Shown: positions 26,340 through 36,741, numbered from the stretch's first letter. The stretch: DNA of 64,000 bases from an uncultured Paracoccaceae bacterium (GCA_947488605.1 CANKZJ010000001.1:930001-994000), one strand, 5' to 3'. The notes: a model not told the origin generated them from the letters alone. Numbers and translations are program-made.

Positions 26340-27503
26340 TTACCGCAAATCTGCAATGACGATCCCGTCCCGCGGAAGCTGCCCAGGTTTCACCAAATCA
26401 ATCCTCGCATTAAGCTTGAGAACTTCGCCGATGATGGCCTCAAATGCCGTCGCATCAGTCACATTCGTTTCCAGTTTCACGGTCATCTCATCGCGCTGCC
26501 CATCATGCGTGACTTCGACGCGCGCGCGCGCGACATCGGGGTGGCGGGCGACAAGATCGGCAACTTGCTCGGGGCGTACGAACATTCCCTTGATCTTGGT
26601 TGCTTGATCGGCACGACCTTTCCAGCCAGCAAGACGCATGTTCGTGCGACCGCAGGGCGACTGCCCTGGCACGATGGCCGAAAGATCCCCTGTCGCAAAA
26701 CGCACCAGTGGATAGTCGAGGTTGAGCGGCGTCACGACGACCTCTCCAATCTCGCCGAAGTCGACCGGATCGCCGGTGCCTGGTGTTACGATTTCGACCA
26801 AAGCCCCTTCATCGACGATCATCGGTGCATCGGCTACCGTTTCATAAGCGATGTTCCCGACGTCCGCAGTGCCATAGCACTGAAGGCAGGTGATGCCACG
26901 GTCAGCATACGACTGCCTGACCGCTGGGAACAACGGCCCACCCGATACAAGAGCTTTCGTGATGTGTGCCAAGTCTACACCCATTTCTGCGGCTTTCGTC
27001 AGGATCGCGCCAAGATAATCTGGGGTGCCCGCGTAGGCCGTCACGCCAAGGTCATGCGCCGCACGGACCTGCAGTTCTGTTTGCCCGGGACCTGCGCCGA
27101 AAACCTGAGCGCCGACTGCAATGGCCGCACTTTCAAACATCGCGCCTGCAGGGGTGAAGTGGTAGGAAAATGTGTTTTGGACAACATCGCCCGCGCCGAT
27201 GTTTGCCGCACGCAATGCGCTGGCAAAGCGCCACCAGTCGACACCTTCACCACCGGGTTCATAGATCGGGCCGGGTGACTGGAATAGCCGGGTGATCCCC
27301 TTCGTCGCGATGCCGCCAAACGGAGGATGAGAAGCTTGCGCCTTGCTGAGCTCGGATTTGCGCAACACCGGCAGTTTCGACAGATCAGCAAGGGATGTGA
27401 TCTGACTGGCGAAATCTGGGGCCAGCTGTGCCTTCAACTGCGCCAGCTGATCCGCTTCGCGCGCATCGGAAGTGCGGGTTTCGCGTGGGTCCAGAACGCT
27501 CAT
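26340..27503 (-). CDS. Phenylacetate-CoA-ligase-family protein (PaaK-like)
   Basis: The 387-residue protein resembles PaaK-type adenylating acyl-CoA ligases (RLFQSPGPIYEPGG near residue 75, QCYGTADVGNIAYE near 220, RFATGDLSAIV near 270, the usual GRxDxxxKIKGMFVRP hinge near 300). The phosphate-binding loop SSGTTG is degenerate (FQSPGP), which may affect activity. ATG 27503 overlaps the livF stop (ATGA). It is last in a six-gene operon with another acyl-CoA synthetase first, suggesting uptake and CoA activation of a carboxylic acid. The substrate is not identifiable. Confidence 0.8.
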   Translation of the reverse strand: MSVLDPRETRTSDAREADQLAQLKAQLAPDFASQITSLADLSKLPVLRKSELSKAQASHPPFGGIATKGITRLFQSPGPIYEPGGEGVDWWRFASALRAANIGAGDVVQNTFSYHFTPAGAMFESAAIAVGAQVFGAGPGQTELQVRAAHDLGVTAYAGTPDYLGAILTKAAEMGVDLAHITKALVSGGPLFPAVRQSYADRGITCLQCYGTADVGNIAYETVADAPMIVDEGALVEIVTPGTGDPVDFGEIGEVVVTPLNLDYPLVRFATGDLSAIVPGQSPCGRTNMRLAGWKGRADQATKIKGMFVRPEQVADLVARHPDVARARVEVTHDGQRDEMTVKLETNVTDATAFEAIIGEVLKLNARIDLVKPGQLPRDGIVIADLR

Positions 27504-28339
27504 GCCAACCACCTCTTGCGGCGCCTGTAACTTCGCACGTCGCGGAATGATTTGCGGCCCTCATCGGACATGCCCAGATAGAACTCCTTCACATCCGGGT
27601 TGTCACGTAGATCAGCAGCCGGGCCTTCCATGACAACCCGCCCGCTTTCCAAGATATAGCCGTGGTGCGCGAAACGCAGGGCAACATTCGTGTTCTGTTC
27701 AGCCAGCAAGAACGACACCCCTTCTTGTTCGTTAAGATTTTTTACGATTGTGAAAATCTCTTCTACCAGTTGCGGCGCTAGTCCCATTGACGGCTCATCC
27801 AGCAAAATCGTTTCTGGTCGCGACATCAACGCCCGCCCAATGGCGCACATCTGTTGTTCGCCGCCCGAGGTATACCCCGCCTGGCTTTTGCGCCGCTCTT
27901 TCAGGCGCGGAAAATAGTTGTAGACCAACTCAAGATCATGGCTGACATTAGCTGCACCATCGCGGCGGGTATAGGCACCGGTCATCAAGTTTTCTTCGAC
28001 CGTCAGATGCTCAAAGCAACGGCGGCCTTCCATCACCTGAACAACGCCGCGCTTGACCAGTTCAGAGGGCGAGCTGTCTTGCACACGATCGCCGCGATAG
28101 GTGATCGTGCCTTTGGTCACCTCACCCCTTTCGGAATGCAGTAAGTTTGAGATCGCCTTGAGTGTCGTGGTTTTGCCCGCACCGTTGCCGCCCAGAAGGG
28201 CCGTAATCCCGCCCTTTGGAACCGTCAATGACACGCCCTTGAGCACAAGGATAACGTGGTTGTAGATCACTTCGATGTTGTTGACCTCTAGTAGGGTCTC
28301 AACTTTCGCATCGTCCAGCATAGCGCTTTGATCCATCAT
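27500..28339 (-). CDS. livF: Branched-chain-type ABC transporter ATP-binding protein (LivF-like)
   Basis: The 279-residue ABC ATPase has Walker A GGNGAGKTT, signature TSGGEQQM, Walker B ILLDEPSMGLAP and the LivF-like ending VKEFYLGM. The last 20 residues are a basic extension (FRDVRSYRRRKRWL). It energises transport with LivG, LivH and LivM encoded upstream. Specificity of the HAAT family is set by the binding protein. Confidence 0.9.
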   Translation of the reverse strand: MMDQSAMLDDAKVETLLEVNNIEVIYNHVILVLKGVSLTVPKGGITALLGGNGAGKTTTLKAISNLLHSERGEVTKGTITYRGDRVQDSSPSELVKRGVVQVMEGRRCFEHLTVEENLMTGAYTRRDGAANVSHDLELVYNYFPRLKERRKSQAGYTSGGEQQMCAIGRALMSRPETILLDEPSMGLAPQLVEEIFTIVKNLNEQEGVSFLLAEQNTNVALRFAHHGYILESGRVVMEGPAADLRDNPDVKEFYLGMSDEGRKSFRDVRSYRRRKRWLA

Positions 28340-28386
28340 CAGTTTGCAGGGGTTGGGTGGCCCGCATAGGGCTACCCAGTTGATAT

Positions 28387-29673
28387 TTAAAGACAGCCTG
28401 GCTCAATATTGTTTTCCGCGGCGAACGCAGCTGAATCAGCGGCGATCAGCGGATCAATGACGCTGTCATCGGGTGCGATATAGTCGGTCAGCGCAACCCA
28501 TTGGCTATCAGCCGCACTCCACTGCTGCACAATACCAAGGCCAGAGCCGCCGTGGTTTTCACACGACACGCTGAATTCCGGTCCGATCTGGGACATACCC
28601 AACTCGGCCATGCGCGCCTCTGTGATTTCCAGCGACGCCATGCCATCACGTACCATCGCTGCCGTCACATCCGTGACGCCGTGGATCTCTTGCGCGTTAG
28701 CAATTGCCTCAGCCGCCAGCATCGCAGCATACATGCCGCGCGTGTACAGCACTGAACCCACGTTTGATCCGTCACCGGCGGCGTTACCAGCTTCGTGAAC
28801 AAGTGTCCGAATTTCACCGAACACAGGCAGGTCTGCATCGATCCGGTTCATGTTCAGTGACTTGTACCCGTCAGCACCAGCACCCGCTGGAGTCACGTCA
28901 TGTTCGGCCCCCGCCCACCAGTTGCCGATGAAGTTCTCCATCGGGAAACCAATGTTGGACGCTTCTTGCACGGCTACTTGGTTCATCACGCCCCAGCCCC
29001 ACATCAGGACATAGTCAGGACGTTCGCGGCGGATTTGCAGCCACTGCGATTTCTGTTCCTGACCGGGGTGATCCACGGCTAATTGGCTGAGCTCAAAGCC
29101 GTGCATGGCTGACAGCTCTTCTAGGGTGCGGATCGGTTCCTTGCCGTAGGCCGAGTTGTGATAGATCAGCGCGATAGACTTGCCTGATAGATCACCACCG
29201 TTTTCCTCTAGCAGGTAGTTCACCATCACGGATGCTGCATCCCAATAGTTCGCGGGGTAGTTGAAGACCCAGTTGAACACCTCACCATTGGCGGCTGACG
29301 TGCGCCCATAACCCATGGTGTGTATCGGGATTTCATCGACGGTTGCTTTGGGGATAATCTGATAGGTGATGCCTGTAGACAGCGGTTGATAGATTAGAGC
29401 ACCTTCGCCTTTGGTGCTCTCGTAGCATTCCACACCTTTTTCGGTGTTATAGCCCGTTTCACACTCAACAATGCGAATGGCCTCACCACCAATACCGCCG
29501 TCGCGGGCGTTCAGCAGGTTAAAGTAATCCTGATAGCCGTCCGAGAACGGCGTGCCACCGGCCGCATAAGGTCCGGTGCGGTACGACAGGTCAGGAATGA
29601 CCAGTTCGGCCATTGCTGGTGCGGCGGCAAGCGTGCCCGCCAAGGCCATCGCGGCCAGTTTCTTCATCTTCAT
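28387..29673 (-). CDS. ABC transporter periplasmic substrate-binding protein (HAAT type)
   Basis: The 428-residue Peripla_BP_6-type protein has a Sec signal peptide (MKMKKLAAMALAGTLAAAPAMA, cleavage after AMA at about 22). The ligand-binding fold begins GPYAAGGTPFSDGYQDYFN. The ribosome-binding site GGGAGGAG precedes ATG 29673. It belongs with LivHMGF-type components but is a diverged subfamily, so branched-chain amino acids should not be assumed; neighbouring acyl-CoA ligases suggest an organic acid. Confidence 0.85.
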   Translation of the reverse strand: MKMKKLAAMALAGTLAAAPAMAELVIPDLSYRTGPYAAGGTPFSDGYQDYFNLLNARDGGIGGEAIRIVECETGYNTEKGVECYESTKGEGALIYQPLSTGITYQIIPKATVDEIPIHTMGYGRTSAANGEVFNWVFNYPANYWDAASVMVNYLLEENGGDLSGKSIALIYHNSAYGKEPIRTLEELSAMHGFELSQLAVDHPGQEQKSQWLQIRRERPDYVLMWGWGVMNQVAVQEASNIGFPMENFIGNWWAGAEHDVTPAGAGADGYKSLNMNRIDADLPVFGEIRTLVHEAGNAAGDGSNVGSVLYTRGMYAAMLAAEAIANAQEIHGVTDVTAAMVRDGMASLEITEARMAELGMSQIGPEFSVSCENHGGSGLGIVQQWSAADSQWVALTDYIAPDDSVIDPLIAADSAAFAAENNIEPGCL

Positions 29674-29725
29674 CGGTTTTCTCCTCCCATAGGTTTTCCG
29701 ATCATCGTGTGGGTGTTTTCACCCG

Positions 29726-30802
29726 TTAATAAGGGAACGGCCAAAGCCGTAATTTTTCTTTCGCCAGCCGCCAAAGTTGGGCCAATCCATGTGGTTCCTT
29801 GATCAAAAAGAACATGATCAGCGCTCCAACGATCACCAGTTGGAAATGGGCAACAAGGTCAGTGGGCCAACCCATCACGTCCACGCCGATCCATTTGAGC
29901 GCCACAGGCAGCAGGACAAGAAACGCCGCCCCTGCAAAGCTGCCAAAGATGGACCCAAGGCCGCCGATAATGATCATGAAGAGCACAAGGAATGATTTCT
30001 GGATGCCAAAGGCCTCACCTACCTCGACCGCGCCTAGGTAGACGGCAAAGAAAAGCGCGCCAGCGATGCCCACGAAAAAGGAGCTCACCGCAAAGGCGGT
30101 CAGCTTGGCCTTCAACGGGTTCACGCCGATGATTTCGGCGGCGATATCCATATCGCGGATCGCCATCCATGACCGACCTATTGTGCCGCGTGTCAGGTTG
30201 CGCGCGATGACGGCACAAAGGGTCACAAAGAACAAACAGATCAGGTACTGCGCCCATGCGGGCGTGCTGGGGCCAGTGACGGCGACGCCTGCTACCAACC
30301 GCTCGGGTGCGCTGATCTGGCCAGAGGCTGAGTAGTTGTAGAACCAGCTGACCTTGTTAAAGAGCCAGACAAGAAAGAACTGCGCGGCCAGCGTTGCCAC
30401 CGCGAGGTAGAACCCCTTGATCCGCAGGCTGGGCAGGCCAAAAGCAGCACCAACAACCGCGGTTATCCCGCCCGCCAGTACGATATGGATCATGATGTTC
30501 ACATCAGGGAACGACGTCATCAGCTTGTAGCAAGCATAGGCCCCCACAGCCATGAAACCGCCCGTCCCCAGCGACACTTGCCCGCAATAGCCGGTCAGGA
30601 TGTTCAACCCAATCGCCGCAATTGCGTAGATCAGGAACGGCACCAGTAGCGAGCTGGCCCAATAGTCGTTGATCACGAAAGGGATGACTAACCAGGCCAC
30701 CGCCATCGTTATCCAAAACCCAATCCTATCCAGCTTAAGCGGGAAGGTTTGGTTGTCCGCGACATAGGTCGTCTTGAAATCACCGGCCTCACGATAGAGC
30801 AT
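29726..30802 (-). CDS. livM: ABC transporter permease (LivM-like)
   Basis: The 358-residue membrane protein has about ten helices and the LivM hallmarks LTGYCGQVSLGTGGFMAVGA (about 69-88) and IGGLGSIFGSFAGA (about 288-301). The N-terminus has a 25-residue soluble leader. It forms the pore with LivH and follows livH by 29 bp on the same strand. Confidence 0.9.
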   Translation of the reverse strand: MLYREAGDFKTTYVADNQTFPLKLDRIGFWITMAVAWLVIPFVINDYWASSLLVPFLIYAIAAIGLNILTGYCGQVSLGTGGFMAVGAYACYKLMTSFPDVNIMIHIVLAGGITAVVGAAFGLPSLRIKGFYLAVATLAAQFFLVWLFNKVSWFYNYSASGQISAPERLVAGVAVTGPSTPAWAQYLICLFFVTLCAVIARNLTRGTIGRSWMAIRDMDIAAEIIGVNPLKAKLTAFAVSSFFVGIAGALFFAVYLGAVEVGEAFGIQKSFLVLFMIIIGGLGSIFGSFAGAAFLVLLPVALKWIGVDVMGWPTDLVAHFQLVIVGALIMFFLIKEPHGLAQLWRLAKEKLRLWPFPY

Positions 30803-30831
30803 ATGCAGCTCCTTTCACGCGGATTGTCTTG

Positions 30832-31830
30832 TCACACACGTTCAATAATCCGCTCCCCAAATAGCCCTTGTGGACGGAAAACCAAAAACAGCAGCGCCAG
30901 AACATAAGCGAACCAATTCTCAGTCGCACCGCCAAGGTACGGTGCGCCGATCAGATACTCGAACAGCTTTTCACCCACGCCGATGATCAGGCCACCCACA
31001 ATCGCACCTGGGATCGAGGTGAAACCGCCCAGCATCAGCACCGGCAGTGCCTTCAACGCGATCAAGGAAAGTGAGAATTGCACGCCAGATTTCGCGCCCC
31101 ACATGATACCGGCGACCAGCGCCACCAGACCGGCCAGCGACCACACCAGCACCCAGATGAAGTTCAGTGAAATCCCGACAGACAAAGCCGCTTGGTGATC
31201 GTCCGCCACAGCGCGCATCGCGCGGCCTTGTTTGGTATATTGGCTAAAGGCAATCAGCCCGGCCACAAGGATGATCGCGATAACTGTGGCCACCATATCT
31301 AGCTTGTCGATAAAGAAACCGAAAAAGTCATCACCTCCTAGGCCCGCTGTGGTATCCTCAACAAAGCGCGATCCGCCTTGTGGCAGGCCCACGGCAAGTG
31401 TCTTGATATCCGACCCCCACATCAGATCGCCGATCCCTTCAAGGAAATAGGCAAGCCCGATGGTGGCCATGAACAAAATGATGGGTTCCTGCCCGACCAG
31501 ATGTCGGAAAACATAGCGCTGCACGCCCCAAGCAAAGATCACCATGACGATCAGGGTTAGGATGATGGCCGCGAGGACAGGGACGTTCCAGCCAAAGTAG
31601 TGAATGTCAGTGCCAAAGATTGCGTTGATCAGATGGGAGAACGGCACCTGCCCTGACATGATGCCAGCCAACGTCAGGGCCGAAAATAGGGCCATCACAC
31701 CTTGGGCATAGTTGAAAATACCGGATGCCTTATAGATCAACACGAATCCAAGGGCGACAAGCGCGTAGAGGACGCCTGCCATAAGGCCGTTGATGACAAC
31801 TTCGATACCGTACAGGAAATCAGCAGACAT
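30832..31830 (-). CDS. livH: ABC transporter permease (LivH-like)
   Basis: The 332-residue permease starts at ATG 31830 (MSADFLYGIEVVINGLMAG). It shows the LivH motifs FNYAQGVMALFSAL (about 44-57) and GGFTSIPGAIVGGLIIG (about 274-290). It partners LivM. The 26-bp gap to livG indicates one operon. Confidence 0.9.
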   Translation of the reverse strand: MSADFLYGIEVVINGLMAGVLYALVALGFVLIYKASGIFNYAQGVMALFSALTLAGIMSGQVPFSHLINAIFGTDIHYFGWNVPVLAAIILTLIVMVIFAWGVQRYVFRHLVGQEPIILFMATIGLAYFLEGIGDLMWGSDIKTLAVGLPQGGSRFVEDTTAGLGGDDFFGFFIDKLDMVATVIAIILVAGLIAFSQYTKQGRAMRAVADDHQAALSVGISLNFIWVLVWSLAGLVALVAGIMWGAKSGVQFSLSLIALKALPVLMLGGFTSIPGAIVGGLIIGVGEKLFEYLIGAPYLGGATENWFAYVLALLFLVFRPQGLFGERIIERV

Positions 31831-31856
31831 AAGACGCCCTCCACAAGATGCCAAAA

Positions 31857-32690
31857 TCAGTCATGTGCCACCCCCAGGTATGCGTCGATCACCTCTTGAT
31901 TGTTGCGCACCTCATCGGGTGTGCCATCGCCGATCTTGCGGCCGTAGTCCATCACCACGACGCGGTCGGACAAGTCCATGACCACGCCCATGTCATGTTC
32001 GATCAGGGCGATTGTGGTGCCGAATTCATCGTTTACGTCGAGGATAAAGCGGCTCATATCCTCTTTTTCCTCGACGTTCATGCCAGCCATGGGTTCATCC
32101 AAAAGCAACAGATCAGGTTCAGCAGCCAAGGCCCGGGCCAATTCGACCCGCTTCTTCAGGCCATAAGGCAGGCGCCCCACGGGCGTTTTACGGATCGCTT
32201 GAATTTGAAGGAAATCGATGATCCGCTCAACCGCCTCGCGGCTCTCATCCTCTTCGCGCTGCGCTTTACCTGCCCAGATCGCCTGTACCAGCATATTGCT
32301 TTTGATATGCCCCATTCGCCCCGTCATGATGTTGTCGAGCACCGACATGCCCTCAAACAAGGCGATATTCTGGAACGTGCGGGCAACGCCTTGGCGTGCG
32401 ACCTGATAGGGTTTCATCGGTGGGCGTTTTGTCCCGCGAAAATAGACTTCGCCTTCTTGAGGTTTGTAAAAGCCAGAGATCACATTCAGCATCGACGACT
32501 TTCCGGCCCCATTGGGCCCAATAATCGCACGAATTTCACCTTCGCGAATATTAAAGCTGATACTTTTAATCGCCTCCACCCCGCCAAAGCGCAGCGTGAT
32601 ATTGCGCAGATCCATCATCACGCCACCGATCTGGCGCCCGTCTGCTGTGACGAAAGGTGTGTTGTCATCCATGATCGCGTCTTGCTTCAT
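31857..32690 (-). CDS. livG: Branched-chain-type ABC transporter ATP-binding protein (LivG-like)
   Basis: The 277-residue ABC ATPase has Walker A GPNGAGKSS, the Q-loop region, LivG-specific GVARTFQNIALFEGMS and Walker B LLLLDEPMAGMN followed by EE. The signature is degenerate (LPYGLKKRVELARAL), as is usual in LivG. Its ATG overlaps the stop of the upstream acyl-CoA synthetase (ATGA). Confidence 0.9.
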   Translation of the reverse strand: MKQDAIMDDNTPFVTADGRQIGGVMMDLRNITLRFGGVEAIKSISFNIREGEIRAIIGPNGAGKSSMLNVISGFYKPQEGEVYFRGTKRPPMKPYQVARQGVARTFQNIALFEGMSVLDNIMTGRMGHIKSNMLVQAIWAGKAQREEDESREAVERIIDFLQIQAIRKTPVGRLPYGLKKRVELARALAAEPDLLLLDEPMAGMNVEEKEDMSRFILDVNDEFGTTIALIEHDMGVVMDLSDRVVVMDYGRKIGDGTPDEVRNNQEVIDAYLGVAHD

Positions 32691-34648
32691 GCCGCCGCCT
32701 TTGCTTTGGCAACAACTGCTGCATCGCGAATGTCGAGGGTTGCTTTGATCTGACCTTTGCGACCGTCTTCGTATGTCACTTCGGTTTCGGTATAGATGGT
32801 GTCTGATCCATCGTAGAGCGCGTCGATCAGGTCGTTGAACTTTTCTGCAATCACAGCTCGGCGTACTTTTCGCGTCCGGGTCATTTCACCGTCGTCGGCG
32901 TCCAGTTCCTTGTGCAGTACTAAGAAGCGATGCACCTGGCAGCCCGCCAGCATTTCATCTTCAGCGACGCTTTCATTGACCGCGTTCACATGGGACAGCA
33001 CCGTATCAAGCACTTGGGGATGCTGCGACAATTCCTGATAGCTGGAATAGGCGATGTTGTTACGCTCGGCCCAGTTTCCGACCGCCGTCAGGTCAATGTT
33101 TATGAAGGCCGTGCAGCGGTCACGCCCGGCGCCAAAGACGACGGCTTCAAGGATGTTGGGGTAAAACTTTAGTTTGTTCTCGATATATTTGGGGGCGAAC
33201 AAACTGCCGTCCGCCATCTTTGACACGTCTTTGATCCGGTCGATAATGCGCAGATGACCTGACGTTTCCTCGATGAATCCAGCATCACCCGTCGCGACCC
33301 AGCCTTCGGGGTCCTTGGTTGATGACGTGCTTTCGGGATTGCCAAAGTATTCTACAAAAGTCCCTGGCGAGCGATAGAACACTTCGCCATTCTCTGCGAT
33401 CTTCAACTCAACACCGGGTGATGGCACACCGACCGTATCTGATCGGACCTCGCCATCAGGTTGCTGGGTGATAAAGACTGTGGCCTCTGTCTGTCCGTAG
33501 AGCTGTTTGAGGTTGATCCCAAGGCTGCGGTAGAAATCAAAAAGCTCAGGACCAATCGCCTCGCCGGCAGTATACCCCACGCGCACACGGCTCATGCCTA
33601 GCCGGTTTTTCAGTGGGCCATAGACAAGGTATTTGCCTAGTTTGTGGATCAGCCGGTCCAATGCGCCGACGCTTTCGCCATCGAGCAATTTCGGCCCAAC
33701 GGTTTTGGCGTGATCCATAAAGTAGGCGAACATCCAGCGTTTGAACCGACTGGCGTCTTCCATGCGGATCATGACTTGGGTCAGATGACCTTCGAAAATC
33801 GCTGGTGGGGCGAAGAAATAGGTAGGGCCGATCTCGCGCAAGTCAGCGTTCATTGTATCGGCGCTTTCGGGGCAATTGACACAGAAGGCAGACCAATAGG
33901 CCTGACCGATCGAGAAGATGAAATCGCCCACCCACGCCATCGGCAGATACGCCAGCGTTTCTTCCCCAGCATTCAAGTGGTCAAAATCCGAGGTATTCTT
34001 GGAGGTCTCAATCACATTGCGGTTGGACAAAACCACACCTTTTGGGCGACCGGTGGTGCCCGATGTATAAAGCATCACGCAAGTGTTGTCGTATCCCAGT
34101 GCATCGCGGCGCGCGTCCAGTTCTTTCGACAAGCGTGCCTTGGCAGCGCGGCCTTCGTTTTGAATGTCCGCAAAAGACGTAATCTCGCTGTGATCATATT
34201 TCCGCATACCGCGCGTATCGAAATAGATCACATGTTCGATTCCGTGGACCGTTTGTTGGGCCTCAATGATCTTGTCGACTTGTTCTTGATCACCGGCGAT
34301 GACAAACCGCGCGTTGCAGTTGTCCAAGACATAAGTCATCTCTTCCACAACAGCGTCTTGGTACAAAGGTACTGGCACAGCACCAACTGACTGCACAGCG
34401 ACCATTGACCAATAAAGCGCAGGGCGGTTCCGACCACTGATGGCCACGTGGTCACCAGCATTCACGCCCAAATCCAGCAGCCCCAAGGCTAACGCTTCGA
34501 TTTCGGCTGCTGTTTCGCGCCACGTCCAGCTTTGCCAGATTCCGAACTCTTTCTCGCGATATGCTGGTTTGTCGCGGTGAATGGACGCGTTGCGCGCCAG
34601 CAATTGCGGCACAGATTTTGGGCTATCTGGCTGGTTTTGACCCGTCAT
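32687..34648 (-). CDS. Long-chain acyl-CoA-synthetase-like AMP-dependent ligase
   Basis: The 653-residue adenylate-forming enzyme has the P-loop LYTSGTTGRPKGVVLSNRN (about 197-215), GQTEATVF for the A5 region, and a C-terminal hinge IDRIKDVSKMADG. Its length and insertions match FadD15/long-chain types rather than acetyl-CoA synthetase. The start ATG 34648 has GGGAGG close upstream. It heads the operon acs-livG-livH-livM-binding protein-livF-paaK, and is divergent from the histidine kinase that likely controls it. Confidence 0.88.
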   Translation of the reverse strand: MTGQNQPDSPKSVPQLLARNASIHRDKPAYREKEFGIWQSWTWRETAAEIEALALGLLDLGVNAGDHVAISGRNRPALYWSMVAVQSVGAVPVPLYQDAVVEEMTYVLDNCNARFVIAGDQEQVDKIIEAQQTVHGIEHVIYFDTRGMRKYDHSEITSFADIQNEGRAAKARLSKELDARRDALGYDNTCVMLYTSGTTGRPKGVVLSNRNVIETSKNTSDFDHLNAGEETLAYLPMAWVGDFIFSIGQAYWSAFCVNCPESADTMNADLREIGPTYFFAPPAIFEGHLTQVMIRMEDASRFKRWMFAYFMDHAKTVGPKLLDGESVGALDRLIHKLGKYLVYGPLKNRLGMSRVRVGYTAGEAIGPELFDFYRSLGINLKQLYGQTEATVFITQQPDGEVRSDTVGVPSPGVELKIAENGEVFYRSPGTFVEYFGNPESTSSTKDPEGWVATGDAGFIEETSGHLRIIDRIKDVSKMADGSLFAPKYIENKLKFYPNILEAVVFGAGRDRCTAFINIDLTAVGNWAERNNIAYSSYQELSQHPQVLDTVLSHVNAVNESVAEDEMLAGCQVHRFLVLHKELDADDGEMTRTRKVRRAVIAEKFNDLIDALYDGSDTIYTETEVTYEDGRKGQIKATLDIRDAAVVAKAKAAA

Positions 34649-34812
34649 GCATCCTCCCAAACGCAATCACGACTGACCTCTCATGTTCCTCCCGGAGGCC
34701 TTCAAAAACTTTTGTGGCAGATAAGTTTTTCAGAAGTTTATCCGAAATGTTGCGAAATCTTGCAAGCCTTTCGCGCCCTTGTCGCGCGCTTGCGACCTGC
34801 TACACATATCAG

Positions 34813-36741
34813 ATGTCCCTAATATCCCCGCCTCATGAGACACTGACTCAGGCCGGTTTGAACCTGATTAAGCAGGCCATATCGATCTACGATCAGAACC
34901 TGCGGCTGGTACTTGCCAACTTACAATTTCAACGGATGTTTGACCTGCCAAAGTCCCTTGTGGAACCAGGTGGTTCATTTGAGGAAACCTTGCGCGTATT
35001 GGCGGAACGTGGCGACTATGGCGAACTTGAAGACGTCGAAGGTTTTTTGGCTGAAAGGGTCGCACAGGCAAAAGCATTTACACCACATTACTTTGAACGC
35101 ACCCGCGCCAATGGCACGACAATTTCGGTTGAAGGCAGTCCGTTGCAGGGTGGCGGATGGGTCGCGGTGTATTCCGACATCACCGAGTTGAAGACGCAGG
35201 AGGCTTTGTTACGCTCGCGTTCTGTGAACTTGTCCGAAGAGCTTATTTCGCGGTCCGAGGAGCTTGCCAGCGCCAACCGCACATTGACGGCGACGGTCAT
35301 CACGCTTGAAGAAACCAAGCACCAGCTTTTGGCGTCACAGGCACGTCTGAACCTGACCAATTCAATGATCCCTGCACATATTGCACGGGTCAATTGTGAC
35401 GGCATCTATACCTACACAAATCACAAGCTGAGTTCGATCGTACCGGGCCGATCGAATGAAATTGTCGGCAAACACATGACTGAAGCATTGGGCCAAGAGG
35501 TTTTTGAGAAAATCTCGGATGCCTTTGCTGCAACCCTGGAAGGTGACGCACCCGTTGTTGAATTTGAACACAAGGATGCAGGACGGCACAATCGGGTCGC
35601 CTTCACCCCTGACATTGACGAAAACGGCACAATTGTGGGCGCATATCTTTTGTCGGCGAACGTCACGGAACAAGTGCGCGCCCGACAAGCGCTGGCACAT
35701 ACTAAACGACGCGAGCTGGCGTCACAGTTGACCAGCGGGTTGGCCCACGACTTTGGTAATTTGCTGACGATCATTCTAGGCGAACAAGACCGGCTTTCAA
35801 GGTTGGATGGCCTGCCGGAAGAAGCGACACAGTTCCTTGAAACGATCAAATCGGCAGCGCGTCGTGGTGGTGACCTGATTGCAGGTCTTGGTGAATTGGA
35901 TGCGCAGCGGTCAATCAACATCCGTCTGACGGACTTTGCAGGTTTCGTGAAGCAAACGACGCTTTTGGCCAAAGCTGCATTGCCAGACCGTATTGTCTTA
36001 ACTGTACAGAACAACGTCGCAGCATCACACCTGATGATTGATGCCGGGTTTGCACAAGATGCGTTGCTTAACCTTGTTTTGAACGCCATCGATGCGGTTG
36101 AAGATGCTGGGGAAATCACAGTCACTGCTTCGGTTGACGCGGCGAATTTCCTGAACTTTTGTGTTGAGGATACTGGCACAGGTTTCTCTCAAGATGCTTT
36201 GTCCAACGCGCTGGCGCCATTCTTCACCTCAAAATCAGATCGCGCTGGACGTGGCCTAGGGCTGTCCACCACCTTCGATTTCGCGCGATCCAGCGGTGGC
36301 ACCGTTCGTTTGGCAAATTGCAAGGCGGGCGGTGGGCAAGTTTCAATCCTCGTCCCATATTTGCCTGCCGAACCAGTGGTGCCCGGCGTCGTTCTTTTGG
36401 TGGAAGACAACGTCAATATTCGCCAAACGGTCCGTGGCTACCTGAGACGGATGGGGCATGCGGTTGTAGAAACTGACAGTGTTGACGAGGCAAAGAAGCT
36501 GGCGGCGCTAGGCGATGTGACCTTTGTTGTGACAGACCTGATGTTGAAAAACGGAGAAACGGGGTTCGCATTGGCCGAACATCTGCGCAAATCACGCAGT
36601 GATCTGCCCGTTTTAATTATCACAGGGCGGCCACCCGGCGATCCGCAATGCAAGGCCGCAGCCCATGCTTATCCGTTCTTGCACAAACCTTTTGAATTTG
36701 ATGCTTTGGCTGCGAAGATGAACGAGGCGACAATCAAATGA
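34813..36741 (+). CDS. Hybrid sensor histidine kinase (PAS-PAS-HK-REC)
   Basis: The product is 642 residues from ATG 34813, with no transmembrane helix, so it is cytoplasmic. An N-terminal PAS_7-like domain (about 8-115) resembles NahK/ErcS-type kinases; then come a coiled coil (about 130-180), a second PAS (about 185-290), the H-box LTSGLAHDFGNLLTIILGE (phospho-His near 313), an ATPase domain with NLVLNAIDAVEDA and GRGLGLST, and a C-terminal receiver (VVTDLMLKNGETG, Asp near 575). It overlaps the response regulator by ATGA. Divergent placement suggests control of the transport and ligase operon. Confidence 0.88.
   Translation: MSLISPPHETLTQAGLNLIKQAISIYDQNLRLVLANLQFQRMFDLPKSLVEPGGSFEETLRVLAERGDYGELEDVEGFLAERVAQAKAFTPHYFERTRANGTTISVEGSPLQGGGWVAVYSDITELKTQEALLRSRSVNLSEELISRSEELASANRTLTATVITLEETKHQLLASQARLNLTNSMIPAHIARVNCDGIYTYTNHKLSSIVPGRSNEIVGKHMTEALGQEVFEKISDAFAATLEGDAPVVEFEHKDAGRHNRVAFTPDIDENGTIVGAYLLSANVTEQVRARQALAHTKRRELASQLTSGLAHDFGNLLTIILGEQDRLSRLDGLPEEATQFLETIKSAARRGGDLIAGLGELDAQRSINIRLTDFAGFVKQTTLLAKAALPDRIVLTVQNNVAASHLMIDAGFAQDALLNLVLNAIDAVEDAGEITVTASVDAANFLNFCVEDTGTGFSQDALSNALAPFFTSKSDRAGRGLGLSTTFDFARSSGGTVRLANCKAGGGQVSILVPYLPAEPVVPGVVLLVEDNVNIRQTVRGYLRRMGHAVVETDSVDEAKKLAALGDVTFVVTDLMLKNGETGFALAEHLRKSRSDLPVLIITGRPPGDPQCKAAAHAYPFLHKPFEFDALAAKMNEATIK

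Noticed and set aside
25980-27278. 432-codon plus-strand frame
   Set aside because: It is mostly antisense to the PaaK-like ligase and starts in a repeat-bearing gap; no motif, no ribosome-binding site.
31848-32753. 301-codon plus-strand frame
   Set aside because: Antisense shadow of livG and the end of the acyl-CoA synthetase gene, both of which have clear catalytic motifs.
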